Source: Tipula vernalis
Lineage: Eukaryota; Arthropoda; Insecta; Diptera; Tipulidae
Reading direction: 5' to 3'
DNA length: 64,000 bases
NCBI GenBank assembly: GCA_958295665.1
Contig: OY282560.1
Coordinates: 186,853,561 to 186,917,560, forward strand
Made by a program: the position numbers and the translations under genes. Shown piece after piece: positions 10,831 through 21,370 of the stretch (position 1 is its first letter; each line of letters opens with the position of its first letter). The notes below the pieces were generated by a model. It saw only the letters and a list, made by a program, of their open reading frames with translations, made no database searches and was not told where the DNA came from.

Positions 10831-12145
10831 TTCAGCGTCAAAGCTGTCAATCAATGCCAACATGGTTCATGTCGACACACCGACACCGATCCATTATTCA
10901 ATCACCAATGGCTACGGCACTTTGCTCAAAAAGTTTCCCCAACTTACAGCAGAGCCGAATTATAAATTGCCAGTCCGACACAATGTGGTCCATCACATGG
11001 TAACAGCAGGACATCTGCCTGTATCAAGACCAAGAAGACTAGATCAAGTCCGTCATAAAGCCGCGTTTACGGAATTTCAACATTTGGTGGAATTAGGGAT
11101 TTGCAGGCCATCTGCATCTCCTGTCTCTTGTCCATTGCACATGGTTAAGAAAAAAGATCTCGATTGGCGACCTTGTGGTTATTATCGACGATTAAACACG
11201 GCGACTATACCTGATCGTTATCCTATTCCTCACATTCAAAATTTCTTCATGCATTTACGTGGATGCAAAATTTTGTCAAAGATCGATCTCGTCAGAGCGT
11301 ATCATTTGATTCCCGTTTCGCCTGAAGACGTTTTCAAAACGGCAACAACGACCCCCTTTGGCCTCTTCGAATTCACCCGAATGCCATTTGGTCTACGCAA
11401 TGCCGCTCAAACGTTTCAGCGATTTGTGAACGAAGTTGTTCGAAACTTAGACTTTGTTTTCGTCTATATTGACGATATTCTTGTGGCATCGCAAACTGAG
11501 GAACAACACAAACTCCACTTGGAACAACTCTTCCAAAGATTAACTGAGTTTGATGTCCACATCAACAGTTCCAAATGCGTCTTTGGCGTATCAACTGTTG
11601 ATTTCCTTAGCCACAAAATAACCCCTAATGGTATTCTGCCGTCTGAAGAACGAATTAACGCCATTAGGGAATTTCCAGCTCCAAGCTCAATTAACCACAT
11701 TCAGCGGTTCATCGGTATGGTAAATTACTATCATCGATTTATAGAAATACTCGCACCAGGTCACAGCCATTTGGTCGTACTTCTACGTAAACCCAAAACA
11801 ACCAAGAATTTCTCTTGGACTGACGAATGTGAACAAGCATTCACATCACTTAAGGCTGAACTTGCGAAAATAACACTTCTTGCACATCCATTGAGTGATT
11901 CGAAACTCAGTTTAACTACTGACGCATCAAACACTGCCGTTGGGGCAGTACTGCAACAGTATACTAATGAGTGTTGGGAGCCATTGGGATTTTTCTCAAA
12001 GAAACTTTTGGATGCAGAAAAGAAATATTCCGCATTTGATCGGGAATTACTCGCAATATATCTGGCAGTGAAACACTTCAGATATTTTGTCGAAGCTCGG
12101 GACTTCACTATTTATACCGATCATAAACCTCTGACTATAGAGTAA
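10799..12145 (+). pseudogene. gypsy (CsRn1-like) reverse transcriptase and RNase H
   Basis: A 448-codon ORF with the full RT core in order: [54 protein letters not shown] (first catalytic Asp), [20 protein letters not shown], the active site [11 protein letters not shown] near 11460-11490, then the connection ([12 protein letters not shown]) and RNase H ([41 protein letters not shown]). The polymerase residues look preserved. The ORF ends at a frameshift near 12140, after which RNase H continues in another frame (HLDYISQF, HVHGHDNVVAD). The RT sequence and the CHCC Gag together point to the CsRn1 clade; a phylogeny would settle it. Confidence 0.92.
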
Positions 12146-13535
12146 TTCAATCTAAAACTGAACGTAATCGGAGGCAAGCTCGCCACTTGGATTATATTAG
12201 TCAATTTACCACGGACATTCAGCATGTTCACGGACATGACAATGTTGTTGCAGATACAATCTCTCGCACAACAGACAATGAAACGGCCGCAGTCGAAACA
12301 CAATTCGACTTAAACAAAATCGCAATTGCACAAAAAGCTGACCTAGAACTTCAGAATTTATTTTATGGTTCCGAATGTCACTCTGGTTCATCAATGAAAC
12401 TGGCACTTTTCCAATTGCCTGGCCTCGAAATAATCTGCGAAACATCAACTGGGTACAATCGCCCATTTATCGTAGAATCACTGCGTCGAACCATCTTCGA
12501 CACTTTACATAACATTTCGCATCCTGGTGTCCGTGCTACTCGTAAGTTGATTACTGCTCGATATTTTTGGCCTAGTATGAACAAAGACCTAAGCCATTTG
12601 GCTCAGTCCTGTTTATCCTGCCAACGTGCCAAAGTCCAACGGCATACCAAATCATCCTATGGACAATTCCAAATACCATCAGGTCGTTTTGAACATATCC
12701 ATAGTAATATAGTAGTACCACTTCCTCCATCTAATGGATATACTTACCTGCTCAGTTGCTCACCTGTGTCGATCGATTCACTCGATGACCCGAAACCTAC
12801 TGTATGATCAATATGTCAGCTGCAACCATTGCCTTGACTTGTGTCAACAATTACGTTTCACGATTCGGCGTGCCCCTTAATATCACTACTGATCAAGGAA
12901 CGCAGTTTGAGTCAAAGCTTTTCAGCAAGTTAACAAAACTCCTTGGCTCACATTGGATTCGTACAACGTCTTATCATCCTCAAGCTAACGGCATGGTCGA
13001 ACTCTTCCACCGGCAACTCAAAGCTGCGTTAATGGCCAGAGGAAACACAATCAATTGGAGTTCGGAAATACCCATCGTACTACTGGGAATCGGAGCAACC
13101 GTGAAAGTAGATCTGAAGTGCTCACCAGCTGAAATGGTTTATGGACAAACCATCAAGCTACCAGGTGAGTTCTTCGTCGAAAATCCTCTTTTATCCTTAC
13201 CAACTAGCGACATAGTCATCGACCAACTTCGAAACACCATGCAAAACCTTATCCCAAAATCAACTCGGCAAGCTAAACAAGATGACGATTTTGTTCCCAA
13301 GTCATTTGCCAACTGTGATTTTGTGTTCGTAAGAACGGACAAGGTTCGCACAGGTTTATCTCCTCCTTATGAAGGGCTGTTTAAGTCATTCGACGCCTTC
13401 GGAAGCAATTCACCGTGTCAATTAATGGAAAGAACCAAACCATTTCAATTGACCGGCTAAAACCGGCTTACGGCATACTATGTTCCACTGATGCAAAATC
13501 AGTTTCTCGACAACATAAATCAGTTTATTTCCAGC
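12146..13535 (+). pseudogene. gypsy integrase (broken, several frames)
   Basis: Frame 12187-12807 holds the end of RNase H and the HHCC zinc domain (HPGVRATRKLITARYFWP ... CLSCQRAK). The core begins GRFEHIHSNIVVPLPPSNGY, where the expected first catalytic Asp is Asn. A frameshift near 12755-12775 and a TGG-to-TGA stop follow. Frame 12804-13460 has the second Asp (TTDQGTQFES) and Glu in NGMVELFHRQLKAAL, then SPAEMVYGQTIKLPGEF. A last frameshift near 13400 leads to the C-terminal tail ending about 13535 (SIDRLKPAY). At least three lesions make it non-functional. Everything downstream of 13032 is repeated at 15802. Confidence 0.88.
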
Positions 13536-13553
13536 CTAACACTGAACTTCCTT

Positions 13554-13563
13554 AAGGAGGGGA
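13554..13563 (+). promoter_or_regulatory. Candidate polypurine tract of the gypsy element
   Basis: AAGGAGGGGA lies about 20 bp before the TG start of the 3' LTR, directly after the integrase reading frame ends. A purine run at this place primes plus-strand DNA synthesis in LTR elements. The 20-bp gap is longer than usual, so the exact primer end is uncertain. Also present at 16324. Confidence 0.55.
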
Positions 13564-13583
13564 ACTCACTTGCGGCGGAGTCC

Positions 13584-14241
13584 TGTAGCAGCTCACTCAT
13601 TCAATTTATATAAATTAATTATTTTCTTATATAAATTGACATTAGCTCACCACAACAATATAGGGTTGGGCACAAAATATGTTTTGTGCTGCGTACGGTC
13701 ATCTAGCGAAAATAGATGGACAATAGAAAATATAATTAATTGAACACTAAATTATATTTTTCTGTTAACTCCATCTCGCTTTCAATAGCTTTCTCAATTC
13801 GATTTCGAATTGATATTTTCTGTGAACTCCATCTCGTTTTTGTTTGAACAACGAATATTGGCATGCGATTCGTCTCGTATGCCAACACTAAAAATTTATG
13901 TAAAGAAAAAAAATACCTACCATGATATTACTTCTAAAAAACAACGCCCAGTGGTTTACGTTTTTTTGATATATTTTTTTCGGCTCGTTTATAAAAATAA
14001 TTAAAATTAAAAATTTTGGTGCGTGGTGAAAAAATAATAATTTCAAGTTCTAATAAAAATATTGTGAAATAATAATAACATAAACTATTGTGTAACAAAA
14101 ACTTTTGTACTTAAATTGAAATTCAATAAATCAAATTGCTTTAATTTCTAAGTTGTCCGTGGTGAACTTTTTATTTTAATTGCGTGACGAGACGCTTCCA
14201 TCGCGGATAATAGTTTGGCGTTTTGTTCAGATTAAATCAGA
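13584..14241 (+). repeat. 3' LTR of the gypsy element (copy 1)
   Basis: Starts TGTAGCAGCTCACTC, matching the 5' LTR remnant at 8631, and contains an AATAAA-type signal near 14126. The right edge is placed where the LINE frame resumes: GACGC at 14242-14246 nearly repeats the GATGC before the 5' LTR, and skipping the gypsy DNA brings the LINE back in frame. Length about 658 bp. The last bases do not give a textbook CA end, so the edge may be off by a few bases. Confidence 0.7.
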
Positions 14242-14505
14242 GACGCTAAAATGCCTTATTTTCTAAATATGTTTTAAATAATCGTTAATGCGGTTTTAGG
14301 TCTGTTAAAAATACTGACTCAGCTCCAAATGATTTTTTAAACATGGTTCATATTAATTTAAATGGGAAAAAGTGTGTTGGTGCTGTTTTTATTCAAGAGG
14401 GCATTTGACATGCTAGACCACAAATTACTTTTACTAAAGCTTTACAAGTGTGGTTCTAGAGAGTAACGTATCAATGGTTTAAATCATATTTTCTTAACAG
14501 GTTTT
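14242..14505 (+). pseudogene. Non-LTR retrotransposon reverse transcriptase, second half (copy 1)
   Basis: Continues the LINE interrupted at 8630. In one frame it reads NALFSKYVLNNR-stop-CGFRS, then DFLNMVHINLNGKKCVGAVF, and after a frameshift AFDMLDHKLLLLKLYKCG and (another frame) QWFKSYFLNR. These correspond to the QYGFR.., F.DLSKAFDTVDH.LLL.KL and WF.SYL.NR motifs of non-LTR RT. Decayed by stops and frameshifts and cut off near 14505, where a mariner fragment starts. Confidence 0.78.
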
Positions 14506-14506
14506 T

Positions 14507-15060
14507 AAAGTAAAAATTTGTGAGGCTGAATCCGATCCCACATTCATCAAAAGGATCATTACTGGAGACGAGACGTGGGTTTATGAGTACGACACGCAAT
14601 CCAGACATCAGGCAAGTGAATGGCGTTCACCAAAAAAAAAAAACACGTCGTTTTCAGTCAAAAAGAAGGCAATGCTCACGGTTTTCGTGGATTACAACGG
14701 TGTAGTGCATCTTGAATTTTTGCCAGAAGGCGAGACCCTAAACAAAGAGTATTATTTGGGCGTTATGAGACGTTTGCGTGAAGCAATTCGCCGAAAGAGA
14801 CCAGAATTGTGGGCAGAAAACTCGTGGATTTTGCACCATGATAACGCACCGTCGCACAGTGCCATCATTATTCGTAATTTTTTGACGAAAAATGCAACAA
14901 ATACCATCCAACAGCCACCGAATTCACCTGATTTGGTTCCCTGTGACTTCTTTCTGTTCAATCGAGTTAAAAAACCATTACGGGGAGCGCGTTTCAGCAG
15001 CCGAGAGGAAATAATGGAAAAATCGCCAACACACACAGAGTAGATGTACTCTTGACTAAG
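14507..15060 (+). pseudogene. Mariner (DD34D) transposase fragment, copy 1
   Basis: Begins inside the transposase at SDPTFIKRIITGDETWVYEY (first catalytic Asp in GDETWV). A frameshift at the A run 14631-14642 moves the frame to 14672-15043: MLTVFVDYNGVVHLEFLPEG, EYYLGVMRRLREAI, WILHHDNAPSHSA (second Asp) and PPNSPDLVPCDFFLF (third Asp). I count 34 residues between the last two Asp, the classical mariner spacing. The N-terminal HTH region and left TIR are missing, and the C-terminus decays after ARFSSREEIMEK. Inactive. The same fragment recurs in the second tandem unit. Confidence 0.9.
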
Positions 15061-15619
15061 TAACTTTTGCAAATGTTAAGCTATGACGCTAAGATTTAGA
15101 GGGAATATCAACAACAGATGTACCAACTTAACAAAAAAAACAGAACTCAAATCGGAACGATGGGAGCGCCACACGGTGGTTATTCCGGGAACTTGTTGAT
15201 CAAGGTAGTAAATATGTATTAAAAACCGAATTTGTATATCGCTTCGTTTTTTTATTGTAAAATAAATTGGAGGAAATGACCCTTGATTTCGCTGCTACAA
15301 GGCGTCATAAACCCTTAAAACACAGAAGATATTAGACTATTAAACAAGGACAAATTCAAAATGTTTGGGCGAAAAGTACGTTTGAATGCGTGAATGTACA
15401 GTGCGTTTAGTGGTATGTACTCGTTCGTACATACAGTAGTGTGTGCATTAAAATAGGTAATTTAAATTTTTTTAGGTAAAAGTAAAACAAACTTAGGAAT
15501 AAATCATAATAACATGTATTTATTTCAAGTGTACATTTTATAAGGAATTCAAATTTTAAAATGACAGTAGTTCTTTTAATAACAGATGTTTTCAGTTACT
15601 ACGAATTTAAGTTTCTACC
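15061..15619. other. Spacer between mariner and Tc1-B end (copy 1)
   Basis: No ORF of note. Bases 15218-15320 resemble the inverted-repeat element end near 52640-52705 (a GTATTAAAAMCCGAATTT word, then ACAAGGYGTYAT), so a fragment of that repeat family may be present. Confidence 0.35.
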
Positions 15620-15801
15620 ATTTTTAGCTGTGCACGAAAATAGATAATTATTACGTTATAAATTATAAAAACACAATAAAAAAAAAATTAAATCAACTGT
15701 ATTTCAAAATTCAATATTTGGTTGTGAAACCTTTATTTGCGATTAGAGCATTGCATCGCCAGCCCATAGAATTAACTAATTTTTGGCATTTCTCCGGTGG
15801 T
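15620..15801 (-). pseudogene. Tc1-B transposase C-terminus and left TIR, duplicated copy
   Basis: Identical in layout to 18390-18571 but cut at the duplication junction (ATGGCCA, 15802). The minus strand encodes the end of a Tc1 transposase (EKCQKLVNSM, ALIANKGFTTKY). The real continuation of this element lies 2.8 kb downstream. Confidence 0.8.
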
Positions 15802-16305
15802 ATGGCCAGAGGAAGCACAATCAATTGGAGTTCGGAAATACCCATCGTACTACTGGGAATCGGAGCAACCGTGAAAGTAGATCTGAAGTGCTCACCAGCT
15901 GAAATGGTTTATGGACAAACCATCAAGCTACCAGGTGAGTTCTTCGTCGAAAATCCTCTTTTATCCTTACCAACTAGCGACATAGTCATCGACCAACTTC
16001 GAAACACCATGCAAAACCTTATCCCAAAATCAACTCGGCAAGCTAAACAAGATGACGTTTTTGTTCCCAAGTCATTTGCCAACTGTGATTTTGTGTTCGT
16101 AAGAACGGACAAGGTTCGCACAGGTTTATCTCCTCCTTATGAAAGGCTGTTTAAGTCATTCGACGCCTTCGGAAGCAATTCACCGTGTCAATTAATGGAA
16201 AGAACCAAACCATTTCAATTGACCGGCTAAAACCGGCTTACGGCATACTATGTTCCACTGATGCAAAATCAGTTTCTCGACAACATAAATCAGTTTATTT
16301 CCAGC
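15802..16305 (+). pseudogene. gypsy integrase C-terminal part, copy 2
   Basis: Repeats 13032-13535 (INWSSEIPIVLLGIGATVKV, SPAEMVYGQTIKLPGEF) with three visible base differences. It lacks the catalytic core and everything upstream. Confidence 0.9.
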
Positions 16306-16353
16306 CTAACACTGAACTTCCTTAAGGAGGGGAACTCACTTGCGGCGGAGTCC

Positions 16354-17011
16354 TGTAGCAGCTCACTCATTCAATTTATATAAATTAATTATTTTCTTAT
16401 ATAAATTGACATTAGCTCACCACAACAATATAGGGTTGGGCACAAAATATGTTTTGTGCTGCGTACGGTCATCTAGCGAAAATAGATGGACAATAGAAAA
16501 TATAATTAATTGAACACTAAATTATATTTTTCTGTTAACTCCATCTCGCTTTCAATAGCTTTCTCAATTCGATTTCGAATTGATATTTTCTGTGAACTCC
16601 ATCTCGTTTTTGTTTGAACAACGAATATTGGCATGCGATTCGTCTCGTATGCCAACACTAAAAATTTATGTAAAGAAAAAAAATACCTACCATGATATTA
16701 CTTCTAAAAAACAACGCCCAGTGGTTTACGTTTTTTTGATATATTTTTTTCGGCTCGTTTATAAAAATAATTAAAATTAAAAATTTTGGTGCGTGGTGAA
16801 AAAATAATAATTTCAAGTTCTAATAAAAATATTGTGAAATAATAATAACATAAACTATTGTGTAACAAAAACTTTTGTACTTAAATTGAAATTCAATAAA
16901 TCAAATTGCTTTAATTTCTAAGTTGTCCGTGGTGAACTTTTTATTTTAATTGCGTGACGAGACGCTTCCATCGCGGATAATAGTTTGGCGTTTTGTTCAG
17001 ATTAAATCAGA
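16354..17011 (+). repeat. 3' LTR of the gypsy element, copy 2
   Basis: Identical by eye to 13584-14241; it is the product of the tandem duplication, not a separate insertion, because the flanking LINE and integrase sequence is repeated with it. Confidence 0.85.
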
Positions 17012-17275
17012 GACGCTAAAATGCCTTATTTTCTAAATATGTTTTAAATAATCGTTAATGCGGTTTTAGGTCTGTTAAAAATACTGACTCAGCTCCAAAT
17101 GATTTTTTAAACATGGTTCATATTAATTTAAATGGGAAAAAGTGTGTTGGTGCTGTTTTTATTCAAGAGGGCATTTGACATGCTAGACCACAAATTACTT
17201 TTACTAAAGCTTTACAAGTGTGGTTCTAGAGAGTAACGTATCAATGGTTTAAATCATATTTTCTTAACAGGTTTT
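17012..17275 (+). pseudogene. LINE reverse transcriptase remnant, copy 2
   Basis: Same as 14242-14505, including the same stops and frameshifts, so the decay came before the duplication. Confidence 0.8.
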
Positions 17276-17276
17276 T

Positions 17277-17830
17277 AAAGTAAAAATTTGTGAGGCTGAA
17301 TCCGATCCCACATTCATCAAAAGGATCATTACTGGAGACGAGACGTGGGTTTATGAGTACGACACGCAATCCAGACATCAGGCAAGTGAATGGCGTTCAC
17401 CAAAAAAAAAAAACACGTCGTTTTCAGTCAAAAAGAAGGCAATGCTCACGGTTTTCGTGGATTACAACGGTGTAGTGCATCTTGAATTTTTGCCAGAAGG
17501 CGAGACCCTAAACAAAGAGTATTATTTGGGCGTTATGAGACGTTTGCGTGAAGCAATTCGCCGAAAGAGACCAGAATTGTGGGCAGAAAACTCGTGGATT
17601 TTGCACCATGATAACGCACCGTCGCACAGTGCCATCATTATTCGTAATTTTTTGACGAAAAATGCAACAAATACCATCCAACAGCCACCGAATTCACCTG
17701 ATTTGGTTCCCTGTGACTTCTTTCTGTTCAATCGAGTTAAAAAACCATTACGGGGAGCGCGTTTCAGCAGCCGAGAGGAAATAATGGAAAAATCGCCAAC
17801 ACACACAGAGTAGATGTACTCTTGACTAAG
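17277..17830 (+). pseudogene. Mariner (DD34D) transposase fragment, copy 2
   Basis: Same as 14507-15060, with the same A-run frameshift. Motifs GDETWV, HHDNAPSH and SPDLVPCDFFLF are all present. Confidence 0.9.
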
Positions 17831-18389
17831 TAACTTTTGCAAATGTTAAGCTATGACGCTAAGATTTAGAGGGAATATCAACAACAGATGTACCAACTTA
17901 ACAAAAAAAAACAGAACTCAAATCGGAACGATGGGAGCGCCACACGGTGGTTATTCCGGGAACTTGTTGATCAAGGTAGTAAATATGTATTAAAAACCGA
18001 ATTTGTATATCGCTTCGTTTTTTTATTGTAAAATAAATTGGAGGAAATGACCCTTGATTTCGTGGCTACAAGGCGTCATAAACCCTTAAAACACAGAAGA
18101 TATTAGACTATTAAACAAGGACAAATTCAAAATGTTTGGGCGAAAAGTACGTTTGAATGCGTGAATGTACAGTGCGTTTAGTGGTATGTACTCGTTCGTA
18201 CATACAGTAGTGTGTGCATTAAAATAGGTAATTTAAATGTTTTTAGGTAAAAGTAAAACAAACTTAGGAATAAATCATAATAACATGTATTTATTTCAAG
18301 TGTACATTTTATAAGGAATTCAAATTGTAAAATGACAGTAGTTCTTTTAATAACAGATGTTTTCAGTTACTACGAATTTAAGTTTCTAC

Positions 18390-18605
18390 CATTTTTAGCT
18401 GTGCACGAAAATAGGTAATTATTACGTTATAAATTATAAAAACACAATAAAAAAAAATTAAATCAACTGTATTTCAAAATTCAATATTTGGTTGTGAAAC
18501 CTTTATTTGCGATTAGAGCATTGCATCGCCAGCCCATAGAATTAACTAATTTTTGGCATTTCTCCGGTGGTATGGCCATCCAAACTTTTTTGACATTTTC
18601 CCATA
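18390..18605 (-). pseudogene. Tc1-B, 3' portion: transposase C-terminus and left TIR
   Basis: The minus strand reads LWENVKKVWMAIPPEKC, LVNSM, then ALIANKGFTTKY and stop at 18481; Tc1 transposases typically end in GG.TKY. Outside the gene, CATTTTTAGCTGTGCACG and GAAAATAGGTAATTATT near 18390-18424 match, inverted, the end at 21216-21250, so this is the terminal repeat. The element is cut at the TA at 18604-18605, where Tc1-A inserted; the N-terminal part of the same gene is at 20212-21090. The reading frame across the healed junction is off by one base in an A run. Confidence 0.88.
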
Positions 18606-18780
18606 CAGTAACGAGAATAGAAAGTGCAACACTAACATTTTTCAGGTGTAATTGCCCCTTGTCATTATCGCAGGAGGCTGATTTATTTTTTGGGTATAAA
18701 TACAATCGTTTTTTACGTTTTTAATTAGATTGAAATAATTATTCGCACGAGAAAGTTATTAAAATTATAATTTGTTCAAA

Positions 18781-19897
18781 ATGGCCAAGTACACACAACT
18801 AACTATGGCTCAGAGAAATCGAATTTTGGCATTGGCTGGGACACCAAAAATGTCATCGAGGCAGATTGTTGTTGAGATTGGATGCAATTACTCGACTGTG
18901 AGCGGTTTTTAAAAAAAAAATCATTCCACCGGTGAACTGGAACGCAAAAAGGGAACAGGTCTAAAAAAAAAGACAACTGCATGAGAAGATTCCAAAATTA
19001 GCAGAATGTCAAGAGCCAATCGATTTAAAACTGATGTGGATATTCGGGCTGAATTCAACGCAGAAACCGGCAAAGAAATCGGGGTTCATACGATTCGTAA
19101 CCAACTCCGGGAAAAAGGATATATGGACAGGTCCCTCGCAAAAAAAACCATTTCTTACGACCAAAATGAAACAAAAACGGTAAGAATGGGCTCGGAATCA
19201 TGCTGGTTGGAGTCTACAGCAGTGGTGAACTGTTATATTCTCCGACGAGAGTAAATTTAACCTTTTTGGATCGGATGAAATCCAGTACGTCAGGCGAAAA
19301 TCCGGCGAACGTCTGACCGATCAGTGACTGAAAAGAAAAGTGAAGCTTCTAGCAGGCCAAATGATTTGGGGATGTTTTTCTTATCACGGAATTGTAGAAA
19401 TGGCCTTTATTAAACGAACTGTGAACACAGAAGTCTACAAAAAAATCTTAAAGGATTTTTGTTCCCTTCCATTGAAACGCATTTCTTGAGTGCTGAGTCA
19501 GTGATTTTTCAAGATGACTCCACCCCTTGTCATCGAGCAAAAACGGTAAGCATTATTATTTTTTCATTTACTAATTTTATATTTAAGACACTAAAAAAAA
19601 GAAAAAATTAATTATTATTACTTTTCTTCAGGCTAAAGATTTTCTGTTGAAAAACCGAATTCCCACATTGGGTTGGCCTGGAAATTCACCGGATTTGAAC
19701 CCCATTGAAAACCTTTGGCACGTAATGGGGATGAAAATCAATAAAAAGATGCCGTCATCATCCAAAAAACTCAATTCAATAATTGAAGAAGTGTGGTATA
19801 AAGAACTGACCCTCGAGTACCTGCAAGATTTAATTGACTCCATGCCAACTAGGATTGCAGCTGTTATTGCCAACAAAGGCGGGGCAACCAAGTATTA
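18781..19897 (+). pseudogene. Tc1-A transposase (DD34E) with an intron, frameshifted
   Basis: Starts MAKYTQLTMAQRNRILALAG with a first HTH (SSRQIVVEIGCNYSTVSG). A frameshift in the A/T run at 18906-18920 follows, then NRFKTDVDIRAEFNAETGKE and HTIRNQLREKGYMDRSLAKK. After another shift come VIFSDESKFNLFGSDEIQYV (first Asp), MIWGCFSYHGIV, VIFQDDSTPCHRAK (second Asp) and, past an 86-bp GT-AG intron at 19546-19631, DFLLKNRIPTLGWPGNSPD then LNPIENLW (Glu). Spliced, 34 residues separate the second Asp of FQDD from the Glu. It ends IANKGGATKY, the normal Tc1 C-terminus. Several frameshifts and an in-frame stop after LTDQ make it inactive. Confidence 0.88.
19546..19631 (+). other. Putative intron in Tc1-A transposase (copy 1)
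   Basis: GTAAGC donor and a pyrimidine-rich TTCTTCAG acceptor bound 86 bp of AT-rich DNA between HRAKT and (A/V)KDFLLK. Removing it restores frame and the canonical catalytic spacing. A copy of 87 bp lies at 21746-21832. Confidence 0.75.
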
Positions 19898-20211
19898 AAT
19901 ATAGATTTTATTACTTCGTAAGACACCTGTTTACCGTAAAAATCAAAAAAAATAGAATAAAAAGTGACTCAACATTTATTACCTATTCTTGAAACTGAAA
20001 TTTAATTTTACCTGAAAAATGCTACACAATTATAATGGCTTTAAAAACACTAAAACCATTTATTATGAAATTTTGTTTTTCCATAAAATGTGTGTTATGT
20101 TTCAAAGAACAACTTCTAAAACAATTGTTTTTTTAAACGTGCATCGTATTGGCAAAATACATCTTTTTGTGTTTTTTTATGGGTGTTGCACTTTCTATTC
20201 TCGGTACTGTA

Positions 20212-21250
20212 GTTCGAATCTATTTTTTTGATTTCGGAAGTTTACCTAATACACGTTTAACATCCGCCCAGAGATTTTCTGTGGGATTTAAATCGGGCGA
20301 TTGGGCTGGCCATTCCATAATTGTAATTTTGTTATCCTGAAACCATTTTTTTACCACCTTCGCCGTGTGTTTCGGATCGTTATCTTGTTGAAACACCCAG
20401 CGAAGGGCCATGTTGTCCTCGGCAATCGGTAGCATTGTATTGCACAAAATGTTGTTTAAATAAATCTCTTTAGTCATAGTATTTTTAACCCAAACAATAG
20501 GGCCTACACCACTATATGAAAAACAACCCCATATCATAATATTACCACCGCCATGTTTTACGGTTTTAACTGTGTATCGCGGGTCATATTGCTTTTCTTT
20601 CGGACGTCTAACATATTTTTGTGCACAATCCGATCCAAATAAATTAATTTTTGTTTCGTCGGACCATAATATATTTCGCCAATTGGTAATTGGCCAATGC
20701 ACGTGGTCTCTTGCGAATTTCATTCTGCTGCGGATGTTTTTTTAGATAGCATGGGACACTTTTTGGGCAAACTAGCTTTCAGTGTATATTCTAATAAACG
20801 TCTACGTATTGTTGAACTATCAATTTCTAGGTTAAGTTCTTTTTTAATTTCACTAGATGTTGTAAATGGATTCTTCTTAACGAAGCGTATGATTCGAGCG
20901 TCAGTTTTAATTGAAGTTTTTCTTTTTCCACCCCGAGTTTCAGGTCCAGTTTTATTTTTCAGAGCATTTGAGACCATGTTGATCGAGCATCCTATTAAAT
21001 CCGCAATTTTTTTTAATATTAGACCACCCTGTCTAAGTCTTTTGATATTTTCTCGTTGGCTTTCAGAGCAATGCGTACTTCGTTCCCATTTTGATTAAAA
21101 AAAATTTTTTTTTTAAAAAAAAATATTTCAGAATTTACTTATAATTGTGAAATATAACATCTAAAATAATAAATCATTATTTAAACCACAATAAATAATA
21201 ATTAACAACAAAAATTGAATAATTACCTATTTTACTGCACACAAAAAATG
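20212..21250 (-). pseudogene. Tc1-B, 5' portion: transposase N-terminus, core and right TIR (copy 1)
   Basis: Minus strand. The gene starts near 21091 (broken by a one-base insertion just after the start), with IKRLRQGGLIIKKIADLIGC as first HTH, KNPFTTSSEIKKELNLEID, then after a T-run frameshift near 20737 MKFARDHVHWPITNWRNILW, SDETKINLFGSD, TVKHGGGNIMIWGCFSYSG, FQQDNDPKHTAKVVKKWF and WPAQSPDLNPTENLW. I count 34 residues between the last Asp and Glu (DD34E). It is interrupted near 20220 by Tc1-A. The TIR at about 21216-21250 mirrors 18390-18424, and TA follows at 21251. Without Tc1-A the element would be about 1,255 bp. Confidence 0.9.
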
Positions 21251-21370
21251 TATTAGTGCTGGGAGGTTCTAACATCACTATTTTCGATATTCGATATGCT
21301 TTATGTCTCTTTTTTCAAGAACAAAATCGCATTATCTTTCACAATTATTGTCTAAGTATTTTCGATTCAA

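Larger units (their letters stand above)
13032..15801. repeat. 2,770-bp tandem duplication, unit 1
   Basis: Unit 1 is followed directly by unit 2 (15802-18571). I counted about 8 substitutions and 2 homopolymer indels between them, near 0.3%. Both edges share the word ATGGCCA (13032, 15802 and 18572), a 7-bp microhomology. The unit holds the integrase tail, the 3' LTR, the LINE remnant, a mariner fragment and the end of Tc1-B. Confidence 0.95.
15802..18571. repeat. 2,770-bp tandem duplication, unit 2
   Basis: Second unit of the direct duplication. The ORF at 15718-16230 joins reversed Tc1-B sequence to integrase and exists only because of the junction. Confidence 0.95.
18606..20209 (+). mobile_element. 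Complete Tc1-family element (Tc1-A) inserted into Tc1-B at TA
   Basis: Both ends are visible: CAGTAACGAGAATAGAAAGT at 18606 and its inverted counterpart ending TCGGTACTG at 20209, with about 27 bp of TIR continuing through GCAACAC and one mismatch. TA flanks both sides (18604-18605 and 20210-20211). Total 1,604 bp, a normal Tc1 size. The flanking sequence on both sides is one Tc1-B transposase on the opposite strand, so this is a clear nested insertion. Confidence 0.92.
19403..21370. repeat. 1,968-bp dispersed direct duplication, unit 1
   Basis: Covers Tc1-A from mid-transposase to its right end, the Tc1-B 5' portion and the first ~115 bp of a MITE. It matches 21603-23570 with about 25-30 differences (roughly 1.5%). 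Because the nested Tc1-A/Tc1-B junction is the same in both, this is a segmental duplication and not two insertions. Unit 1 stops abruptly inside the MITE at 21370. Confidence 0.92.

Noticed and set aside
15718..16230. 170-codon ORF ending in integrase sequence
   Set aside because: A junction artefact: reversed Tc1-B DNA joined to the integrase tail by the tandem duplication.
20019..20340. Small hydrophobic ORFs repeated at 22220-22541
   Set aside because: They are noncoding Tc1-A 3' sequence running into the reverse strand of Tc1-B; repetition is due to the segmental duplication.
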